A DNA stretch of 12,209 nt from NCBI GenBank assembly GCA_031264825.1, contig JAISDL010000138.1, forward strand, positions 1 to 12,209, given 5' to 3'. Origin of the DNA: Accumulibacter sp. (GTDB taxonomy: Bacteria; Pseudomonadota; Gammaproteobacteria; Burkholderiales; Rhodocyclaceae). A model generated the notes under the pieces. It did not search any database. It was not told the DNA's origin and saw only the letters and a program-made list of their open reading frames with translations. The position numbers and the translations under genes were made by a program. Position 1 is the stretch's first letter. The number at the start of each line of letters is the position of its first letter. This document shows positions 8,733 to 12,209 of this stretch, piece by piece.

Positions 8733-9779
8733 TTACTTCGCGCGCAACACGATGCCCGCCGATTCGAGGCTCGCCATCTCGTTCAGCATGAGAAGCGCCG
8801 CGCGCACGAGCGGCCACGCGAGCGCCGCGCCGGTGCCCTCGCCCAGGCGCAACCCCATATCGATCAAGGGGTTTGCGCCGAGCGCGGCGAGTTGGCTCGT
8901 GTGCCCCGGCTCGACCGAATGGTGGCAAAAAATGCAGTAATCGCAAATCGCCGGCGCGATGCGCGACGCGGCGAGGCACGACGCCGTCGCGATGAAGCCG
9001 TCGATGAGCAACGCCGCGCCGCGTTCCGCCGCGCCGAGCATCGCGCCGGCCATCATCACGATTTCAAAACCGCCGAATTCGCACAGGACCGTTTGTACGT
9101 CGGCGTTCGGCGGCAACTTCGCGCGGCGGACGGCGTTCGCCAGGAGTTCGCGCTTTTTCGCGAGGCCCGCGTCGTCGAGACCGGTTCCGCGACCGACGCA
9201 GTCTTCGAGCGGGGTTCCGATCAGACAATGCGTGATCAGCGAAGCCGACGCCGTATTGCCGATCCCCATCTCGCCAAAACCCATGAAACGGCAACCCGCG
9301 TCGACGAAGCCGCGCGCGAGCGCCGCGCCTTTTTCGAGCGCCGCGTCGTATTCCGCCGGCGTCATCGCGGGTTCTTCGAGATAGTTTCGCGTCCCGCGCG
9401 CGTTGATCTTCGCGTCGATGAGGTTTTCGCGCGCGCCGAAGTCGTGCGCGACGCCGGCGTCGACGATCGAGAGGTCGATCGCGTTCGCGCGCGCGAAGAC
9501 GCTGATCGCCGCGCCGCCCGAAAGGAAGTTCTCGACCATCCGCCATGTGACCTCCCTCGGCTCGGCGGAAATCCCGGCGACCGACGCGCCGTGGTCGGCG
9601 GCGAAGACGAGGAAGCGCGGGACGGAAAGTTCGGGGGTGAGCGTCCGCTGGATACGGCCGACGCGCAGGGCGACGTCCTCGATCTGACCGAGCGAACCGG
9701 CGGGTTTCGTCTTGTTGTCGATCAAGCGCCGCAACTCCGCGTCGAGCGCCCCGCTCAGGGGAAGAATGTCGAATTTCAT
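8733..9779 (-). CDS. cobT: Nicotinate-nucleotide--dimethylbenzimidazole phosphoribosyltransferase, copy 1
   Basis: CobT transfers phosphoribose from nicotinate mononucleotide to the lower-ligand base, giving alpha-ribazole phosphate. The 348-residue protein has NKTKPAGSLG (22-31), FAADHG (59-64), GEMGIGNTASAS (169-180), VGRGTG (195-200), CHHSVEPGH (285-293) and the catalytic glutamate in RLGEGTGAAL (Glu314). Length and motifs are normal and indicate an active enzyme. It aligns without gaps to copy 2 at about 57% identity (199 of 348 by my count). It differs from copy 2 at Met171 (Lys in copy 2) and in EPGH (ESGH in copy 2). A GGGAG ribosome binding site lies in the 13-bp gap after cobS copy 2, so the two are in one operon. 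Confidence 0.95.
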   Translation of the reverse strand: MKFDILPLSGALDAELRRLIDNKTKPAGSLGQIEDVALRVGRIQRTLTPELSVPRFLVFAADHGASVAGISAEPREVTWRMVENFLSGGAAISVFARANAIDLSIVDAGVAHDFGARENLIDAKINARGTRNYLEEPAMTPAEYDAALEKGAALARGFVDAGCRFMGFGEMGIGNTASASLITHCLIGTPLEDCVGRGTGLDDAGLAKKRELLANAVRRAKLPPNADVQTVLCEFGGFEIVMMAGAMLGAAERGAALLIDGFIATASCLAASRIAPAICDYCIFCHHSVEPGHTSQLAALGANPLIDMGLRLGEGTGAALAWPLVRAALLMLNEMASLESAGIVLRAK

Positions 9780-9792
9780 ACGGGCTCCCGCG

Positions 9793-10545
9793 CTATGAAA
9801 AAAGCAAACCGAAATAGAACATGAGTTCCGAAAGCTGCTGAACCGCGCCGATGCAGTCGCCGGTATACCCGCCGATCCTCCTTTTGAACAGCCGCGCGAG
9901 CCAGAACGCGGCGACCGCGGCGAAAACGACGGCGGGAAGCAAGCGCCCGAAGCGGATGAAAATGAGAAGAAACCACGCGACGCTGAGCGTGATGTAAAGC
10001 TTCTCCCGGCCCTCCAGGCGGTTGTTGAAAGGCTTGGCCTTCCCGTCGGCGCGCGCGTAGTCGAGCGACCCCAGGACGAAGGTCGCGCAGAGCCTCGAAA
10101 ACGCGCCGCCCGCGATCAAGGCCACCGGGACCAGCGCGGCGTCCATTTCGGACAAGGCGAGAAAGCGGCCGAGCAGGAGGAGCGTCAGTGCGGTCACGCC
10201 GAAGCTCCCGACGTGCGAATCCCTCATGATTTCGAGAACTTTTTCCTTCGTCCACCCGCCGCCGAAGCCGTCGACGGTATCGGCCCACCCGTCCTCGTGG
10301 ATCGCGCCGGTCACATACACGATCGCCGCGATCGCCGCGAAAACGGCGACGGGTTGCGTCCAGAAACGCGACACGGTGAAAAAAACGACCGCGCCGATCG
10401 CGCCGACGATCAGGCCGACGGCGGGATAATACCGGATCGCGCGTTCGAGCGGCGCGCTGTCGAAGCCCCACGGGCCGGTCACCGGCAAGCGCGTGAAAAA
10501 CCGGATCGCGGCGACGAGGATTTCAAGTTCGGTCTTGAACGACAT
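9793..10545 (-). CDS. cobS: Adenosylcobinamide-GDP ribazoletransferase, copy 2
   Basis: This 250-residue CobS has a standard start (AIRFFTRLPV at 13-22), the metal-binding motif HEDGWADTVDG (83-93), VLEIMRDSHVGSFG (103-116) and GGYTGDCIGA (225-234). Several hydrophobic stretches mark it as an integral membrane protein. HEDGWADTVDGFGGGW is closer to the classical CobS pattern than the HEDGWGDMVDGFGNTW of copy 1. It has the strongest ribosome binding site seen in the cobalamin cluster, AAGGAGGT at 10549-10556, only 3 nt from the ATG. It opens the cobS-cobT-cobS-cobC-midA run and is separated from cobT copy 2 by 221 bp of repeats, so it may be translated, and perhaps transcribed, independently of cobT copy 2. 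Confidence 0.95.
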   Translation of the reverse strand: MSFKTELEILVAAIRFFTRLPVTGPWGFDSAPLERAIRYYPAVGLIVGAIGAVVFFTVSRFWTQPVAVFAAIAAIVYVTGAIHEDGWADTVDGFGGGWTKEKVLEIMRDSHVGSFGVTALTLLLLGRFLALSEMDAALVPVALIAGGAFSRLCATFVLGSLDYARADGKAKPFNNRLEGREKLYITLSVAWFLLIFIRFGRLLPAVVFAAVAAFWLARLFKRRIGGYTGDCIGAVQQLSELMFYFGLLFS

Positions 10546-10558
10546 ACGACCTCCTTGT

Positions 10559-10696
10559 CAGAGGACAGAAGATAGAAGAGAACCGCGAAACACGGATACG
10601 CGCGAAAACGTTTTGCAAATACAGACCTTTCGCGTCTTTCGCGCCTTTCGCGGTAAAAATCGGTTTTCATCTGATTCCTGACCTCTGACATCTGAT
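10559..10696. repeat. Heptamer-armed foldback element FB4 (138 bp, variant core)
   Basis: The left arm at 10559-10579 is CAGAGGA, CAGAAGA, TAGAAGA. The right arm at 10669-10696 is ATCTGAT, TCCTGAC, CTCTGAC, ATCTGAT, preceded by half of the usual palindrome (ATCGGTTTT). The core differs from the other copies: ACCGCGAAA at 10582-10590 pairs with TTTCGCGGT at 10646-10654, around the palindrome AAAACGTTTT (10605-10614) and several CTTTCGCG-like units. The architecture is the same although the core sequence has been replaced. Confidence 0.8.
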
Positions 10697-10711
10697 ATAC
10701 GCTTGCGGAAC

Positions 10712-10744
10712 GTTGGGCATCGCTACGCTCACCCCAACCTATGC
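10712..10744. repeat. Inverted GTTGGG...CCCCAACCTATGC module
   Basis: This is the reverse complement of the module that starts at 102 and 241, well preserved at both ends (GTTGGGCATCGCT and CTCACCCCAACCTATGC). As at 441-474, it follows the right arm of a foldback element after a short GCNTGCGGAA linker. Confidence 0.85.
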
Positions 10745-10747
10745 GGG

Positions 10748-10768
10748 CTCTGTCTTCTGTCCTCTGTC
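10748..10768. repeat. Heptamer array overlapping the cobT copy 2 stop
   Basis: Three right-arm units, CTCTGTC, TTCTGTC and CTCTGTC, end at 10768. The cobT stop codon occupies 10767-10769 on the minus strand, so the repeat begins exactly at the end of the gene and supplies part of the stop. Confidence 0.85.
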
Positions 10769-11819
10769 AACGGATACCCCGGCAGACGCCCGCCGAATCG
10801 AAAGTCGCCATCTCGTTGATCAGCAGAACCGACGACGCGATCAGCGGATAGACGACCATCGCGCCGGTTCCCTCGCCCAGGCGCAGCCCAAGGTCGACGA
10901 GCGGATTCGCGCCGAGTACGCGCAACTGCGCGGCGTGCCCCGATTCGGCCGAGTGATGCGTGAAAATGACGTAATCGAGAACGTTCGGCTCGATACGCGA
11001 CGCGGCCAAGAGCGCCGAAGTCGCAATGACGCCGTCGGAAAGAATCGTGACGCCCGCCTCGGCGGCGGCCAGGTAGGCGCCGACCATCATCACGATCTCG
11101 AAGCCGCCGAATTCGGTCAGGATCGTCATGACATCCGTGTCTGCTGGAAGTTTCGCGCGGTCGAGCGCCTGCTGCATCAGAGCGCGCTTGCGCGCGAGGT
11201 CGGCGTCGTTCAGCCCCGTGCCGCGCCCGACGCATTCGGCGAGCGGCACGCCCGTCAGGAGATGCGTGATCAACGACGACGACCCCGTATTCCCGATCCC
11301 CTTCTCGCCGAGACCCATCACGTTGCAGCCGCGCGCGACCGCCTCGCGCGCGAACTGCGCGCCGCGGAGAAGCGCCGTTTCGCACTCTTCGCGCGTCATC
11401 GCCGGCTCGACGAGATAATTCCGCGTCCCCGTCGGCGCGACCTTCGCGTTGACGAGGCCGTCGCGCGCGCCGAAGTCGTGCGCGATCCCCGCGTCGATCA
11501 CGACCATCGCCAGGCCGTGCTGGCGCGAAAACACGTTGGCGCCCGCGCCGCCGGCGAGATAATTCTCGACCATCTGCCAACTCACGTCGCTCGGATACAC
11601 CGAAATGCCCGCCGCCGCCGCGCCGTGGTCGCCCGCGAAGATCAGCATATGCGGATTGGAAATCTTCGGCGACAGCGTTTTCTGAATCGCACCGATCCGA
11701 ATCGCAATTTCCTCAAGTCGGCCGAGCGAACCGATCGGCTTCGTCTTGTTATCGACCTTGTCTCGCAGCGCGGCGTCGATTGTGTGATCGACCGCGCGAA
11801 CAGTGAATTTCAATGACAT
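10767..11819 (-). CDS. cobT: Nicotinate-nucleotide--dimethylbenzimidazole phosphoribosyltransferase, copy 2
   Basis: This 350-residue CobT paralogue has NKTKPIGSLG (24-33), FAGDHG (61-66), GEKGIGNTGSSS (171-182), VGRGTG (197-202), THHSAESGH (287-295) and the catalytic glutamate in RLGEGTGAMV (Glu316). It aligns without gaps to copy 1 at about 57% identity. Changes close to conserved motifs (Lys173, ESGH, MVVYPL after the catalytic loop) might alter base preference; this is inference. I chose the ATG at 11819, which gives the usual CobT N-terminus. The frame stays open to 11942, but the added 41 residues have no CobT homology and no ribosome binding site. It is divergent from cobU and is the first minus-strand gene of the cluster. 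Confidence 0.95.
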   Translation of the reverse strand: MSLKFTVRAVDHTIDAALRDKVDNKTKPIGSLGRLEEIAIRIGAIQKTLSPKISNPHMLIFAGDHGAAAAGISVYPSDVSWQMVENYLAGGAGANVFSRQHGLAMVVIDAGIAHDFGARDGLVNAKVAPTGTRNYLVEPAMTREECETALLRGAQFAREAVARGCNVMGLGEKGIGNTGSSSLITHLLTGVPLAECVGRGTGLNDADLARKRALMQQALDRAKLPADTDVMTILTEFGGFEIVMMVGAYLAAAEAGVTILSDGVIATSALLAASRIEPNVLDYVIFTHHSAESGHAAQLRVLGANPLVDLGLRLGEGTGAMVVYPLIASSVLLINEMATFDSAGVCRGIR

Positions 11820-12035
11820 GTTCCAATCCACGCCCGTGAGTGGGCAAAACCGTACGGAAGGAAGAACGCTCCTCCCGTGCATCGTTATCCCGAAAATCCC
11901 CATCCCCGACCATCCCTCAAGGGAAGCGAGGGGAAAGCCCATCCCGATAAAGCGGCAATTATACGACCAGCCGCCAACGAACCGAAATCCGGCGCCTTCG
12001 CAGCCTTTGCACTCTTCGTGCTAAGCTAGGCACCC
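11820..12035. other. Divergent intergenic region between cobT copy 2 and cobU
   Basis: These 216 bases should hold the promoters for cobT (minus) and cobU (plus). On the minus strand a perfect -10 box TATAAT sits at 11963-11958, with only a poor -35 (TTCGGT) 17 bp upstream. I found no clear promoter for cobU. I looked for the B12-box sequence of cobalamin riboswitches on both strands and did not see one. Positions about 11995-12020 resemble a degenerate version of the CTTTCGCG-type units in the FB4 core. Confidence 0.6.
11958..11986 (-). promoter_or_regulatory. Possible cobT copy 2 promoter
   Basis: TATAAT reads on the minus strand at 11963-11958, with a weak TTCGGT at 11986-11981 and a 17-bp spacer. 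It is the only AT-rich patch in the gap. It would give an untranslated leader of about 130 nt before the cobT ATG at 11819. The -35 match is only two of six bases. Confidence 0.35.
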
Positions 12036-12209
12036 ATGAGCGAACTGATCATCGGCGGCGCCCGGTCGGGAAAAAGCCAACTCGCCGAGACGCGCGCGCG
12101 AGAAAGCGGCCTGCGCGTCGTCTACATTGCGACCGCGCAAACGCACGACGACGAAATGAAGCGCCGCGTCGCGCACCACCGCGCGCGCCGTCCCGCCGAA
12201 TGGGGTCTC
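12036..12209 (+). CDS. cobU: Adenosylcobinamide kinase/phosphate guanylyltransferase, 5' part
   Basis: The first 58 codons are present and the gene runs off the window. CobU phosphorylates adenosylcobinamide and then transfers GMP to it, giving the AdoCbi-GDP that CobS uses. The start shows the P-loop GGARSGKS (7-14), VVYIATAQTHDDEM (28-41) and VAHHRARRPAEW (45-56). Of the His pair at 47-48, one should be the residue that carries GMP in this family. The ATG at 12036 is the natural start, as IIGGARSGKS follows immediately. The ribosome binding site is weak (TAGG). The gene diverges from cobT copy 2 and may head a second cobalamin transcript to the right. Confidence 0.95.
   Translation, partial: MSELIIGGARSGKSQLAETRARESGLRVVYIATAQTHDDEMKRRVAHHRARRPAEWGL

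Larger units (their letters stand above)
10546..10766. other. Repeat-filled gap between cobT copy 2 and cobS copy 2
   Basis: This 221-bp gap contains no gene. It holds foldback FB4 (10559-10696), an inverted GTTGGG module (10712-10744) and a further heptamer array (10748-10768). The only non-repeat part is the cobS ribosome binding site at its left edge. I see no clear promoter reading into cobS copy 2. Confidence 0.85.

Noticed and set aside
8619..9824. A 401-codon plus-strand frame across cobS and cobT copy 1
   Set aside because: It is the mirror of two certain genes, Arg-rich and without recognisable motifs. A similar frame at 10713-11816 lies opposite cobT copy 2 for the same reason.
11820..11942. 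A 41-residue N-terminal extension of cobT copy 2
   Set aside because: CobT homology begins at MSLKFTVRAV (ATG at 11819), the extension has no family resemblance, and no ribosome binding site supports the upstream ATG.

Overview
The window reads as a GC-rich chromosomal segment of a Gram-negative bacterium, most likely a beta- or gammaproteobacterium. The evidence is a bacterial-type ValS of exactly the E. coli length, an operon of four lipobox proteins that includes the CsgG, DUF4810 and DUF799 families, and a proteobacterial-style cobU/cobT/cobS/cobC cobalamin gene set. I cannot name the genus from sequence alone.

Layout. Positions 1-690 hold no gene and are packed with repeats. valS (696-3551, +) follows. 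A near-consensus promoter overlapping the valS stop then drives a tight four-gene lipoprotein operon (3629-6098, +): a CsgG-family protein, a small PEGA-like protein, a DUF4810 protein and a DUF799/GNA1162 protein. A foldback repeat fills the whole gap between this operon and a convergent minus-strand set. Read 5' to 3' on the minus strand, that set is cobT copy 2, a repeat cluster, cobS copy 2, cobT copy 1, cobS copy 1, cobC and a midA-type methyltransferase gene. Divergent from cobT copy 2, cobU starts at 12036 and runs off the right edge.

How the genes work together. CobU activates cobinamide, CobT makes alpha-ribazole phosphate from a lower-ligand base, CobS joins the two, and CobC removes the phosphate, so the cluster encodes assembly of the nucleotide loop of cobalamin. 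CobT and CobS each occur twice as clearly diverged, apparently intact paralogues (the two CobTs are about 57% identical by my gapless count). No corrin-ring genes and no recognisable cobalamin riboswitch are in view.

The most unusual signal is a family of composite foldback elements. Each has two arms made of degenerate 7-base units (CAGGNNN in the left arm, the reverse complement in the right arm) around a GC-rich hairpin core and, in most copies, the palindrome ACCGATCGGT. There are four copies of 117-138 bp, one wrapped in a second pair of inverted modules, plus truncated copies, all in intergenic DNA. They sit upstream of valS, between convergent genes, and between the two cobT-cobS pairs. 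They resemble miniature mobile or foldback elements, or the heptanucleotide STRR repeats of cyanobacteria, but I do not recognise this architecture as a named family.
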